Source of the DNA: Tetracladium setigerum
Taxonomy: Eukaryota; Ascomycota; Leotiomycetes; Helotiales
DNA length: 64,000 nucleotides
Direction: 5' to 3'
Assembly (NCBI GenBank): GCA_031472005.1
Contig: PZJY01000010.1
Coordinates: 1,488,001-1,552,000 of the forward strand
Part shown: one piece after another, positions 21,787 to 33,979 of the stretch
Layout: each line of letters begins with the position of its first letter
How positions within the stretch are numbered: the first letter of the stretch is position 1
The notes under the pieces: generated by a model
What the model was told of the DNA's origin: nothing
Seen by the model: only the letters and a program-made list of their open reading frames with translations
The model's database searches: none
Translations under genes and position numbers: made by a program

Positions 21787-24700
21787 TTATGCATCCACTA
21801 CATCTCCACGCGATCTGAGATCATTCGTTTCCATGATGCGCCTTTCAGCCTCCGAATTTTCATTCACCAGAAGCCAGGTGAAGCATTTTTCATTTTTATT
21901 GCCGACCCTACAGTGCCTCCAGTATACTTGTTCATTAACATGCGGTCGGTAATCCGGTTCCAGAACGACCAGTGCCGTGGTTTGTGTCATATTCAATCCA
22001 ACCCCAATGACTGTAGTCGACGCGATGAGGAATTCTGGTGGGGTATCTGCGAGTCTGACTGGTAGTCTCTCGCCATGAATTCGCTCAGATTCTTCTTTTT
22101 CTGTGAGTCGCTTTGGGATGTGTCTGCGTACCGAATTCTCCTTTTGTCAATATTCAGAACTTCCGTGAATGACTAAATAATATGTCAGTCGGGTTAAACT
22201 TCAAACTTGAAATAACTTACCAGATAGAGACTCCACAAAACAGGAAAGAAAAAGGAGGTGAAAATGATCCTCGTCGGTTGCCCGTCTGCATCCCTTCGGT
22301 TGGCGAATATGTCGATAATCTGTTTGCAGAATTGGAATTTCGTTGATGATTGGTAGATTTTCCGCACATTGACAAAATACGGGTCTGATGCCGAACCCAT
22401 CTTCCACAAGCCGGAGCTGACATTTTCCACCTTTTCCTTCACCGTCAGCCTCAGCAGCTTCTGCCCTTTCTCATTTCTCTCATCTCGCTCCAACAACTCA
22501 TTTTCAATATCTGTATCGTCCTCGTCACCCTCGCCCTCGCCCTCGCCCTCTCTCCAGCCAGCATCGCTGTGATGATCCGTCACCTTTGCTCTCTTTGCCG
22601 GTCTTTCTTCCTCTTCTCCCTCTTCCGTATATGTCAGATTGATGAACTCAGGCACGATGGCACATTGTCTTGTCTTATGGTATCCACTAGAGGCCTCTCT
22701 CTTCTTTGGAATATAGTTTTTCAGAGTAACATCAGACTTGTTCTTCTTCCTGTACGCGGCTTTTCGCTTCCCTTCTTCGAGCAGGTATTGTGCAGCGTCA
22801 TCTGCCGCTTGTTTTCGAAGAATCTCCACGAAATCGTCTGGGCTGTTAACGTATTGCACCTTGAAAAGATTCTCCGGCACAACAATCAGTTTTTCTCCCA
22901 AAGGTCGAAGTCTTCGAGAATCGGATAAGCATTCTTTCGACAAGTGGTCTGAATTTGCCCGCCATCCGGTCCGCGTCGTCTGCTGTTAGCTTTCGTTGCC
23001 GGAGGGAGTTCTCCCATTCCTTCGATATCCCACCCAGTTCGTCTGACATCCACTTAGAGAGTAACTTGTCGGTTTTCCATGCTGGTACTTTCATCATCTT
23101 AACGTATTGGGCTATGTCAGAGGGACCCCCGCTCATCGGTGTCCCGCTCATAGGAAGAATATTCGCATGGTCCCATTCGCAAAATGCCTTGAAACGCTCT
23201 TCGTGTTTGCGAATCATATGCAATACTTTGATAGAGTTCGACGTGTCATGTTTCTCTTTGTGGAATTCGTCAATTGCCACTAGACTGAAAACGAGGGGCA
23301 TGTAAGTGATTCGATGCTCCAAGAACACAAGCTCTTGGTGTTTCTCCCATTTTCCAATACTGTTCTTCTTCCTTTTTTCCCTGTATTCCGACGTTCGTTG
23401 TGTAATTTCCTTCATGTGGTGTGCATTTCCGAGTACATATTTTGGAAAGGATGCTGTTGTCGTGATAATGACAACATTCCCCATTTCAAAATTTGGTACA
23501 AGCTTCGGCAAGAGTGGCATCTTGTACGGAGTCTCCTCTCCTTCATACATCAAATCAGCCCTTGTCTCACCGACTCGAGCCTCGTCTGCTGCCATGAGTT
23601 GCTCCCACACGCTTTCGTCCATTTGGTTTGTATGCGCCTTGACAACCTTCATACCCAAAGCGTTTTGCTTTTGGGTCTCTGGATCAGGGCCGAGACAATT
23701 CTGACCTTCTTCCATCCAGTTATCAAGCAAAGACTTTGGTACCATAACAACAATGCATCCCAACTTCTCAGTTATACGTCGACTGAATTCTCCAGAGCAA
23801 GGACAATCAAAGCCATAAGTCTGCAGCGCCCATTTATTAGCGCCGCATATCGCAGTTCGTCCAATCTTCTCATGTCTTCCCGGGTTTGCCTTGATGTCTT
23901 GCCATATTCTGTTAAACACTTGGCGAATGTATGCAATGGCATAAAGTACTGTTGTTTTGCCCAATCCCATGATCAAAGCAATGAATGCCGAGTATTCTGG
24001 TCCATTAAGCTTGGTGAAAACCCAGTGGATTGTGTGGGCTTGATGAGGGTACAACTTCCTGAGGAAGCCCTTCACCACCACACACGGTTGAGATCCCTTC
24101 TCATTGTATGGGTGATGGAAAAAGTCGCACACATCTTCCCAAATCTCCTGACTGAGATGTTCTGTTGTCTTTGAATCAAGCATCTGCGTAAGTCTATATT
24201 AAGAAGCACTCGTTAGTGAGATATGAAAATTTAAACAACAAGTAGCTCACCTTTGGTTCTCGCGATCTATCTGGCCCATGCGCCATCGATTCATTCTTTC
24301 CTCGTACTCTTCGTCTTCCTCGCCTTCTTTGCGTGGTGGCTGCTTTGACTTCTGTTCATCTTTCGGATTATCATCCTCCAGTCGTTTCAAAGCCTCCATG
24401 CCCTGCGTAAGTTCTTCTAGTGTTTGAGTCACCGCCTCGACTTCCGGATCATCTTCCGGATCATCAACCTCTGGTTCTGTCGTAGCCTGCATGCCCTGCG
24501 TAAGATCTTCTGGTGTTTGCGACATGTGAGTCTCTGCCTCGACTTCCGGTTCCTTGGCCTTCTGGTTGTTGTATCGAATGTGCACTGTGATATTTCTCCC
24601 CTCGCCCTCGTGCATCACACTCCACATACATGATATCGCGTTAATCAAGGAAGTCTCGTCAATGATCACGAGTTCCAGGTGTTCGGACTGTGGAATCGTA

Positions 24701-25000
24701 TTTTTCATGAAGCAAGCCACCCAAACTCCATCTTGAGTAATATCGACTTCTAACCCTCTCGCTATAATCATCTTCATTCTTTCATACGAGATGAGATGAG
24801 GGCCATAGCGCTCCCTCGGTATATCGATGTACTTCTCATCAAACAGCATCAATGCTGTAGAGGAACAGGTTTTCGCCGGCGTGATGGAAAGTGCGTTTCC
24901 TTCCTTGTACTCGAATCTTATCACAATTCTGGAGAATTGAGGTGGTGTGTTTCGCATCTTCTCGATCAATGGCAGAGTTGGGATGGTTGGCCGCTCCCCG
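21787..25000 (-). CDS. SNF2-like ATPase/helicase, frames broken
   Basis: Exons on the minus strand: about 25000-24251, 24193-22221 and 22172-21787 (introns 57 and 48 bp, GTGAGC and GTAAGT donors). The N-terminal 240 residues carry two acidic repeats around EDLTQGMQA and EELTQGMEA. The ATPase core starts with LRKLYPHQAHTIHWVF, Walker A IMGLGKTT, VVMVPKSLLDNW (motif Ia), VAIDEFHKEK in the DExH position and LPMSGTPMSGGP (motif III). The C-terminal helicase lobe shows FLIASTTVIGVGLNMTQTT (motif V) and NEQVYWRHCRVGN (motif VI, usually Q..GR.HR.GQ). This order fits SNF2-family DNA translocases. Two one-base breaks are visible: near 22905 (one G too many) and near 22125 (one base missing). The first exon cannot be fixed; an in-frame TAA lies near 25050. 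It is either a real gene with sequence errors or a young pseudogene. Confidence 0.65.
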
Positions 25001-26249
25001 TCTTTCGCCGTTGCAAGAGATGATTGCGAGGCAGCTTCTCTCAGTTAGCTTCGAGAACAACACCGCGAAATGTGACAACTTGCAATTCATTCCTCCAGCG
25101 TCTCCCATTGTCTGAGATTCCATCGCATCATCCAACACCTCTCTGTTTGCACTCAATTCCAAGATTCGCACCCTCGCCAGATCGAAAAAAGTGAGTTGTT
25201 GTCTGTCAGGTTTGAGCGTGAAAGATCCAAGAGAAGCAAACAATCTTTAGCGAGGCCAGCCTCGCGCGTCACGTGTTAAAAGTAAACAAATATGACTACG
25301 CGCAACAGTCCGGTAATTCACTTTTATCTGTAAATATTTTGTACGGAATACTTATCACCTGCAAAACTTGTATCAGATGTTGGGTATCTATTATTGAAGG
25401 TGGTTAGAGGAGGACATCTAACTACCTCAGTTCAAGTCCTACAGAAAGGTTATATATCTGGATTAAAAATACCGCTCCACATTTCAGCAACCGTGGGAAA
25501 TATTGCACTGCATCACAAATCTCTTCTGTGGAATTTTCCATCTCAGTAGCATGGCTCATTATGTGGTTAGAGTCGTGCCTTACGTCTTCGTTCTGGGTTT
25601 GCGTCGTACCTCCCCCTTTCTTCCGAGCTAGCTTCTGACAATTTCTGACGTTCGGCCAAGTGATCTCAGTCAAAATGATTCATCCGGACTTCACCTGGCA
25701 ATCAGTTTCTTCTCTCATAGATGTGCTGGTTCAATACAAGACTTTTCATCATCCTCGAAGACGTCTCATCTATCACGGCCTCATCCCGCCAGTTCCACGC
25801 ACGCAGGAGGAATCACATTCTCTTTCTCATCAACGCCCACGCTCAAGCATATCAACTCATACACTTCTTCACGGACGGGGCGCACTTGATGACTTGAGAA
25901 GCTGTCGTCCTTCGCTCTGTGCTCTTGACCATCCTCGTATCCGCCTCATCTAGCATTTCTTTGAATGCTTTCGCTGTAGATTCCCACAGACCTACGCTGG
26001 TAAGGCATCACCTGTCTCTATTCAAGCACTGTCATTTTCTTGCGGAAACTAGAGTGCTGTTTCTGCCTCGCGTCTTTAGCATTGTTCTACATCTCACCGG
26101 CACCTTGATTCCACAATGCTGACTAGTTACAGTTATTTCACCTACCTTCTTATCCCGAGTTATTGAAGAGGGGTGATAATCGCCCGACAAGGTATACTAT
26201 TTCTAACCTATGAGCATTTGACCCTGCTGACTTCCCACAGTATTAAAAG

Positions 26250-28743
26250 ATGGACCATCCCGAGGTCAACCCAGAGCCCCTCCCCAAGGGAATGTCCCCA
26301 GCCCTCCTCGCAGCTATGCAGCGCCAGCGCGAGCACAAGCCAACACTCACAATCACACGACCAGACTCGAACAAAGCAGCTGTGGGTCGAATGCGTGAGA
26401 ATCGCGTGGAACTGAAAGCGAATGCGATTGCTGTCCGGAATGGATTGAAATATGAATTGCTGGCGCCCGGATCCAAGAAGAACTTTGAGCGATATCAAGA
26501 TATGTTTCTGGAATTCTTGCGCATGACACGGAAAGCAACATGCGCAGAGTAAGTATTTCTCTCTTTGATTTCAAACCAAAAAAGCTAACTTTCCACAGTT
26601 TGAATCCGAGAGCCACACCAGAGGAATTCGAACTTTTTGTTATCTACCTTCCAACTGTGTTGAAATCAGCCGATGATTTGCCGCCATCAATCGGTCAACT
26701 ACAACAAGCAGTCGTCGCCGTCCTCTCTTGGCTTAGTTTCGCAGATTCGAACTTCAAGCTAACTGAATGGCACAACGATCGTATTCGGGCGCTCTTTACC
26801 AAGTTCATCCTCGAAAAGAAAGTACACAATGGGTCCAAGAGAGATCTGAAGTGGGTTGGCGTAAAGATTGTCAGACTTCTGGTTGAATCTTTAATTAAAG
26901 ACGCAGTCTGCCGAGGAACTCTAGACTTTGATGTGGAATTTTCTCGAGCGATGAGTTTGACTCTGCAGTGTGCTTTGTCCTCTCGTGCGGGAGATATTGC
27001 GTTGTCGAAGGGGTATGGCGATTCCTGTTGTTTGAAATGGCGCAACGTTGTCTTTGAGATGAGGCCTCCAACTCCTGGAAACCCATCTAGGATCGAGGAC
27101 ATCGTGGTCGAGGTAGCAATGGACTCGATGAAAGGATCAAAGTAATATCCCACACTTTTGTCTTGTATAACCGTGCTAATCTATACAGGGATCACTCTGT
27201 CATTTTGAAGAAGTACTTCTCAACACTTGAGTACGAAGACTTCAACTCCATGTGTGTGGTGCAGATGCTCTTGATCCAGGGCATTCGTCAAAATCGTTTC
27301 ATCGGCAAAACCATCGAAGAAATTCTCAGCCACAATGAAGTTAGATACGATCCTCTTTCAAACCTAGACCATCCCGTGCTGCCCGCTTTCTCAACAAGAG
27401 GAGGCATTCATGTAGTCCCAGACAAACCGGCCTCAGCAGATCAGTTAAATACAAGCGTCAAGAAGGCTGCTCTGTTGGCAGGAATCGTCGATCACATCGT
27501 TGCTCATGATATCAGAAGGGGCTCGGCCAGAGAAACTTCGCGGTTGAAGGTTGATAATATAGCCGATGAGAAGGTAGCTAAAGCCCTTGGCCATTGCCGC
27601 GAGTCTCTGTACCAAGGGACCACACAGAGATATGTGGGAGAGACCTCAACCAACATACTCGACGAGAGAGTCAGGACTTCACACAAGGACGAGAAGGACC
27701 AGTTTGTCAATACGTTTGGCATCAAGCGTGCCGCTGAGCCATTCCAGCAATACCCGATTCTTCCTCAAGACATAGAAGATACAATTGCTTTGGAGAAAGG
27801 CGACATCAACTGTCCCAAAACACGTTCAAAAGTCTACCGCAAACTCCAGAAGCGTCAGTTGACAGAATGGAGAGAGGTTACACAGCGGGACATGACTACT
27901 CGGCCGGTCTTAGCAACAGTCTCGACGAATTTGGCCAAGAGGGCAGTTCTGCCACCCATGAGAATCGAGTCAGTCAACGAAAGCGAAGATCAAGACAACG
28001 AAGAGGTTGAAGTCCACATTAGCCAGGACACCCTCTGTGGAATCTTGTCTGGCGACGATATCTCTCAGAGTCTGGTATCCCGAGTACAGGATACGATCGA
28101 GGAGTTCGAGCTGCCGAAAGACCCGATTGATTTCATCAATTACCTTACTGGCAATAAGGGTTTCAATATTCCTTGCGGATTTTCCACTTGCACCTTCGCA
28201 TCTTCCAGCAGGTCTGTTCTCGATGAGCATAGAATAAATTGCGCCCACAAGCATCAAAGATTTTCCTGCGAGCAATGTAACATGGGTTTCTTGCGTGCTC
28301 GAGATATGGAATATCATCAGGTCTTCACCTGCAGCAATATCTTACCGGCGGCTTTGTTGGGCAACAATCTATCAAGAACGGTTGATCAGGCAATCTGGGT
28401 AGGCGGTTCGGACAATGCACTCTGGAAATGCATCAGCTGCGAGTTTTCTTCGTCTACTATACAGAATGTGAACATACACGCGGCGAACTCTTGTCTTTTC
28501 AACCCATCATCAAATTCATTTGGGAAGCACAGAATTGACAGCGCTATCGACGAGAAATACCTCATCCTCCACGAAGCGACGGGTGTTGTGGTTGGAATAG
28601 ACATCAAGCACAAGACCCTCAAAATTCAACCACACGGCGGGGGAAAATTGTTGAACGGATGTTCTCATTGCATTTATACGTCTAACAAGATTAGCAACAC
28701 GTCTGCACATCAGAAGGGATGTTCTGTGTCTACCAAAGGTTGA
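26250..28743 (+). CDS. Tyrosine recombinase with C-terminal zinc fingers (copy 1)
   Basis: Exons 26250-26548, 26599-27141 and 27189-28743 give 798 residues; introns are 50 and 47 bp with GTAAGT/GTAATA donors, CTAAC/CTAAT branch sites and CAG acceptors. Residues 85-190 look like a core-binding domain (FERYQDMFLEFLR). The catalytic set of a tyrosine recombinase is complete: Arg229 (SSRAGDIAL), His387 and Arg390 (AHDIRRG), His416 (ALGH) and Tyr429 (TQRYVG); a candidate Lys lies in SMKGSK. Residues 610-700 contain C2H2-like fingers (CSTCTF, FSCEQCNMGF, WKCISCEF) and the end has another (CSHCIYT). I place it near fungal Crypton/DUF3435-type recombinases, but the HDIRRG motif and the long GH-to-Tyr spacing fit neither firmly. 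The frame is intact, so the enzyme may be active. Confidence 0.85.
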
Positions 28744-30707
28744 AGTATTCATTTAACCGACCTGATCAATCAGGCATATTGCTATTTGTCTGACTGTTAT
28801 CGGACCTTTTACTATTACGTTATGTCATATTTACCTCTTGTAGCGAAGGAAGTGTACCGGGTTTGGCAGTAAAAGGTTATACTTTTTGTTAAATATGATC
28901 AAAATTACCAACTCTTTTGAGTCCTTTGCTTTGTTCCATGACTGAAATTCAAAACTCGGAACTAATCAACTCTACAATTTCAAACCCGATTCAAATAGTT
29001 GTGTTTAACTCCTATTAAATATTTGATCGAAGGTTAATAATATTTAGATTAGGTGTCTGGGTTAATAGCCTGTTCAGCAACTTGCGGCACTCCATCAGCT
29101 CTAACATGTCCACAACTGGATGAATACTCCACACTTCCCGTTGCTTTGGCCATTTTCCGATTCACTTTCAAGCCGCGCCAACACGACTCAGCCACAGCAC
29201 CATTAGACGCGCCAGCCGCGATAATCTGATTCCCCTCGTCATCTCCAACCACCTCCTTGGTACCTACACAACACGCACTCTTCTCTTCATTACGCAGGAC
29301 CCCTCCATCCATCTCTCTTCTTCCTGCTATTCCAAATCTCATTCTGTCGCAGAGCGGCTCTCGTGTTTCCTCAATCTTACAGGCCATCCACTCGTTTTCC
29401 ATCTGCAAGAATCCATCGCAAAAAATCAACCTCACTGAGGCCTCATGCGACCAGATCTTCCCCTCTCGCGTTGAGCTTCCGACGCGACGGTCTTCTCGAT
29501 TCAACAAGATCCAGAGACTAGACTACAATCTTCTTCATCCTCCATTCGCCAGTTTCTACGAGGAAATATCTTTCGCATATCAGCTTCAATCGATCTGTCG
29601 CGAGGAATCTCTTCCGTTGTATGTGGTCCCAATCCCAGTTGTTCATCTTCTTCCTCTCTAACTTTGACAACCCAGGACAGCATCCTCTCTCCACTACAAG
29701 CCTCGCGATTTCAAACGATTCAACCCTCCGTCTGCGAGTCTCGTCAAGCAAATCTCCTCGATTGCGACCCCATACAATCCAACATATCTTCCCTCGCCTC
29801 TTGCAAACATCTGCCGACCAGCGCAGCCTCCTCCCTCCTCCTGCGAAATCTTCAATCCAACGCAATATCGTTGCCCGCTTGCAGCCCAGCGCAGCATCCA
29901 TTCTCCTCCAAGGAACCCTCCACTCCAACGCGATATTGTTGCCTGTCTACAGCCCAGCGCAGTACACCCTCTCTTCCAGCAGACTGTTCAACCTATCCCA
30001 CCACCGACCAATGTCTGCGAGTCAACACAGCATCCTCCATACTGCACAGAGAACCCAACCCAGCACTAGCTACCATTTGCGAATCAACCCAGCGCCCTCT
30101 CTCCTCCACAAAAGTCTTTCACTCATCCAACACTCCCTCCCATTCGCCAAACAACGCAGCGCCCTCTCTTCTCCACAGAAGTCTTTCGCTCATCCACCAC
30201 TCTCTCCCATCCGCTGAACAATCTAGCATCTCCTCTCCTCCACAGAAGTCTTTCGCTCATCCACCACTCTCTCCCATCTGCGAGTCAACTCAGTATCCTT
30301 CCATACCCGCAAGCATCAAGGACCCTGGCTGGTATCATCGCTGATCCGCGAAGATCCGGGACAACTGCCAGCAGAACCACTTCTACATAGTTCGCGAGGT
30401 TTCTACATCCCACAATCATTCTCCTACAAGCAACGCATAATGGTTGAAAAGGTACGTGCCTACAGGATTTCGATATTCTAATAATCACAGATACTCATAC
30501 GCTATAGTTGAGAATCCCAAGCTAACTCACCTTCTCTTAGTCTTGCATCACGATTCCCTTTGTATCTGCGGGGATCTAGGTTCTTGTCTACACAGTCAAC
30601 TATTTACAAGTTGATGTAGCTCGTGATGCTATTGATCTTCAATTGCATTCACAAGACTACATTAGCCACCAGCTACTTTCATCAGATCCTTCAAACCTAT
30701 TTTCGAT
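28744..30707. other. Intergenic block with C/T-rich leader sequence
   Basis: 28.75-29.05 kb is AT-rich. From about 29.5 to 30.35 kb the + strand is C/T-rich and similar to 17.0-18.0 kb. It includes minisatellite locus B and ends just upstream of the orphan gene at 30708. No coding sequence is supported. Confidence 0.5.
30077..30330. repeat. 67-bp minisatellite, locus B (3 units and a partial fourth)
   Basis: Units start at 30077, 30144, 30211 and 30278, exactly 67 bp apart, with the same unit as 17643-17910 (CCAGCGCCCTCTCTCCTCCA and AGTCTTTC blocks). It lies 400 bp upstream of the orphan gene at 30708. Confidence 0.9.
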
Positions 30708-31811
30708 ATGGTTCCAATACCAAAACCCGTTAAGGCCCACGCCAGCGAATTTGACGCAGACAGTAATTACATTGGGTTACTATCAATACATTTCGAGTCC
30801 ACAGAGGTTGAAGTTACAGATTGGGTCAATAACTGGGCCAGTCTGCATCACGATCGGTGGAAGCATAAACATGTGAGTCGTGCTGGGGAGTGGGAAGACT
30901 TGGAGCAGTTGCTTGGAAACATCACGAAGAAGAACAAAACACAACTTGTTGATCTTGGGAGGACAGTCTGCGATGAGAAGGGCATACAGGCCAAGGAGGG
31001 AACCCATATTACACCGCAAGATTTTGATATTATTGCGCGCGATTACGCCAACAGGCTGATGGAATCAACTTCAGAAGCGTTCCGCAAGCATGGCCTCGCT
31101 ATTATGACGACGTTGTCTCGGGCATACATGAGGAAGATTTGGGCGAATCATCGTGCGAATATGAAGAGAGCGGGCCCAAAGATCGAGGGCAAACCACCTC
31201 GAAACAAGAGCGTTGAACCTCACTCCGCCAAATCATCGGATGTATCTCCCATAAAATATAAACAACGCCGGACACCAAAACCGCTATCTCAACAGGATAG
31301 CTCCTCGAAGAATAATTTCAACACCGACTCGCCCAACAATGGAACAGTGTTGAACGGGAAAACATTGTCCACTCTTAACTTTATCCAGGGCAATGTTTTC
31401 ACTCACATCCGAGATTCTTCGGTGGAGCACGGGATAAAGGATGATACTGTCTCACGAACTAGTATCATTAATCTTTTCGCCCTCATCCATGACAAGCACA
31501 ATCATCTCCCTCATGCAGACTTCTCGGCCAGACATCTTTCATTTTCAAAACTCGTCAATCTACTCAATCAATGGCTGCAGCGTCTCAATCCAGAATTGCA
31601 GATCGGCGTTGGAGGGCTGGGTCTGTACTGGGACGATAACACAACTGGAGCTACGTCATCCCTAGGGCAGCAAATCTACGACGAGTTTGAGTTTCAGAAT
31701 TCAATCTCTACAACCTGGTCTTCCTCTTTTGATAAATATGGGAGAGGAAACTACCAGTTGTACATTTGCCGAGAGGATACAGCGAAGAAGATTCAATCAG
31801 GGGCAGAATAA
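30708..31811 (+). CDS. Orphan protein of the accessory island, 367 residues
   Basis: A single uninterrupted frame starting MVPIPKPVKAHASEFDADSN. The first 155 residues look folded and helical (VTDWVNNWASLHHDRW, DFDIIARDYANRLMES, AYMRKIWANHR). Residues 155-215 are a Lys/Ser/Pro-rich linker. The C-terminal 150 residues look folded again (LFALIHDKHNHLPHADF, FSKLVNLLNQWLQRLNPEL, YWDDNTTGATSSLGQQIYDEF). No family or catalytic motif is recognised. Length, amino-acid balance and the absence of stops over 1.1 kb in AT-rich surroundings support real coding. It lies between recombinase copy 1 and the second hexapeptide-repeat gene and could be cargo or an accessory protein of the same element; that is inference. 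Confidence 0.6.
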   Translation: MVPIPKPVKAHASEFDADSNYIGLLSIHFESTEVEVTDWVNNWASLHHDRWKHKHVSRAGEWEDLEQLLGNITKKNKTQLVDLGRTVCDEKGIQAKEGTHITPQDFDIIARDYANRLMESTSEAFRKHGLAIMTTLSRAYMRKIWANHRANMKRAGPKIEGKPPRNKSVEPHSAKSSDVSPIKYKQRRTPKPLSQQDSSSKNNFNTDSPNNGTVLNGKTLSTLNFIQGNVFTHIRDSSVEHGIKDDTVSRTSIINLFALIHDKHNHLPHADFSARHLSFSKLVNLLNQWLQRLNPELQIGVGGLGLYWDDNTTGATSSLGQQIYDEFEFQNSISTTWSSSFDKYGRGNYQLYICREDTAKKIQSGAE

Positions 31812-33610
31812 TAAGTATTCAAAGTTTTGTTGGAATATTTCCTTTTACCGGTGGATTTTTACGGTCTGTCCTTTCACTTGCGAGACTTTTTAGCCTGAAC
31901 TTGCATCAGATGGAGCTACTTGGCTTCCTTCTCTCCCATTTTACGAAGATACCCAGTTCTTGAATGAAAAATGCCAAACTTGTCTGCTTCTCACCGATAG
32001 TGACTCCCACACCTCAATTGATACTTTCCACAAACCAATCCCTCTTCGAGGGCAAGAAGCCCCAACTTCCAATCTCTGTTTCGTGATGGAATTCCTCATG
32101 TGAAGATGTAAATAATATTTAGCAACCCAAGCTGAACAGAAGCTCCATTTGGTTACAGTAATTTTGACGTTTACGGTTGAAATTACTGTATTCGAAGCAG
32201 CTAATGAAGATGCTCCCTTGTGCACTTGCTCAAGAATGTATTTTCAGTTTACACGAAGCTTCAGTTAGTCCCCAGCGTGCACCACTCCGTCTCGTTATGA
32301 AGACTGCGCGACCCGTGAAAGCACCTGCGGCCCACATCTGAGGATTGAACACCGCCATTATCAAAACTATTAGCTATTGTATAATTAACGGGAGCTATGC
32401 TAATCTCTATCGCTCCAGTCTCATTCCTCTACATTTACCCATGTGTATAACCAACAGGAATGCTGTCAGGACAGACTCCCATACCCGAGATCCTCAACAA
32501 GCAATCATTTGTTTGTGAATGAGTCTCCCTCGGTTTCCTTTGGCTACTTCTTGACACAATGCGGCATAGATAAGAGGTGCCATCCATCCAACCACCCCCG
32601 AAATTTTGCAGACAATGTGCTGCCCATGCAATATTTAACCCAGTATTAACGTCTTGCGTGATGATTGTAACGTGGATATCAGCACTTACCACCCTAGTTG
32701 CATAATTATCATTTCATTTGGGCAGCATTTTCGTTTGTGGTCGTCTATGAAGACCGCCAAAACAAACCAACTTAGCAAACCTATCCACATAGCTTGCTGA
32801 GATACCGAGAGCGAGTCATTCTACTTCTGAGATCCATCATTCTCCTTCATTGAATGGCAAGACAGTGTGGCTGCTAACGCGGCGATGGTGCCCCTCAACC
32901 AGGCTCCCAAAACACAGAACTAATACCTGATTTGAGTGAACTGGTAGAAGAGAGTGATATCAATAATGGTATTGACATGCTTTTAAACTAACTGCTGGAT
33001 CCGATTGAGAGTATGACTCCTATTGTACGTGGGTTGAAATGGAAAGTCAAGTATGCGGATTGCTGACTACGTCTAGAAGCATTGATTTTCTACCACGGTT
33101 GGCTTTTGCAGATCTGCTCGCATATATAAATTGAAGTGACGCCAATTGGCAATTTTGTTGCTGCTCCTCGATGTATATTCAGTCACCAGAAACTAATATG
33201 TCTCCTATGTTACTGCATAAGTGGCAGTACCAGTGGGATTGAAAGTACAAAAATTTCCTTTGTATAAAATATATATCAATAGAATACTTGATAAACTCGT
33301 GATGAAACTCTGTTATACATACTAGGTCGTGGAGGTGTATATGAATGTAGCAACTTCGGCATTTAGCAACCCGCGTATCTAATATTCAAAGAAGGTATAT
33401 CATCTCAAAATTATATGTAGTGGAAAGCAATCCGATAGTTAGGGTCTATTGTAAATGTGAGAGTATGACGGAACTTTTTGAACCCAGCAGGTGAGATTCT
33501 TGATGGCAAGTACTTGTTCAACAAGGGCTGCGGTTTCTCCCCTCCTGCACCATATCGATAACTCCGACTGGCATTCTCAAGATTTATTCGGGCATTATCA
33601 GATATGAGTT
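31812..33610. other. AT-rich gene-poor region
   Basis: 1.8 kb with only ORFs under 100 codons. Nothing recognisable. Confidence 0.4.
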
Positions 33611-33979
33611 TCAAATATAGGTCAAAGTAATCTCTTTGTTTTCTCTTTCGTGTCTGTTTTCTACCTGGCGTTTATTTTTGCCATCGAGTCTGTTGTGAGA
33701 TTGATGCATGCTTTCAGCCGCATGCATGTTTTCAGCCGCATGCATGTTTTCAGCCGCATGCATGTTTTCAGCCGCATGCCTGTTCTGAGATTGACGCATG
33801 TTTTCAGCCGCATGCTTGTTCTGAGATTGACGCATGTTTTTGAAGCTTTGTATGTTTTCTGCTGAATGCATGTTTTCGAAGCCTCGCATGTTTTCTGCTG
33901 GATGCATGTTTTTGAAGCTTTGCATGTTTTCTGCTGAATGCATGTTTTCGAAGCTTTGCATGTTTTCGACGCCTCGCAT
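33611..33979 (-). CDS. Hexapeptide-repeat gene, copy 2
   Basis: On the minus strand 122 residues run from ATG 33979 to a stop at 33611. About 15 units of 18 bp encode hexapeptides such as NMHAAE, NMQSFK, NMRQSQ and NMHSAE. The tail NRLDGKNKRQVENRHEREN is alignable with the tail of copy 1, and the DNA after the array (33655-33700) matches 21020-21065 at clearly above chance level. The frame is also open upstream of the chosen ATG to about 34080, through a charged KKRRNENIS stretch, so the true 5' end may be further upstream or in another exon. The function is unknown. Confidence 0.45.
   Translation of the reverse strand: MRGVENMQSFENMHSAENMQSFKNMHPAENMRGFENMHSAENIQSFKNMRQSQNKHAAENMRQSQNRHAAENMHAAENMHAAENMHAAESMHQSHNRLDGKNKRQVENRHERENKEITLTYI
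33690..33975. repeat. 18-bp tandem repeat array, locus 2
   Basis: Units near GCATGTTTTCAGCCGCAT, GCATGTTTTTGAAGCTTT and GCATGTTTTCTGCTGAAT. It shares the GCATGTTTT start of every unit with locus 1, which shows common origin. Confidence 0.9.

Noticed and set aside
25400..25450. Possible tRNA (AGTTCAAGTCC, B-box-like)
   Set aside because: The bases around it cannot form the T-arm or acceptor stem.
26120..26180. Starship-type TTAC(N7)A target site upstream of recombinase copy 1
   Set aside because: A TTAC is present, but the spacing and final A do not fit, and no second copy was found at a plausible far end.
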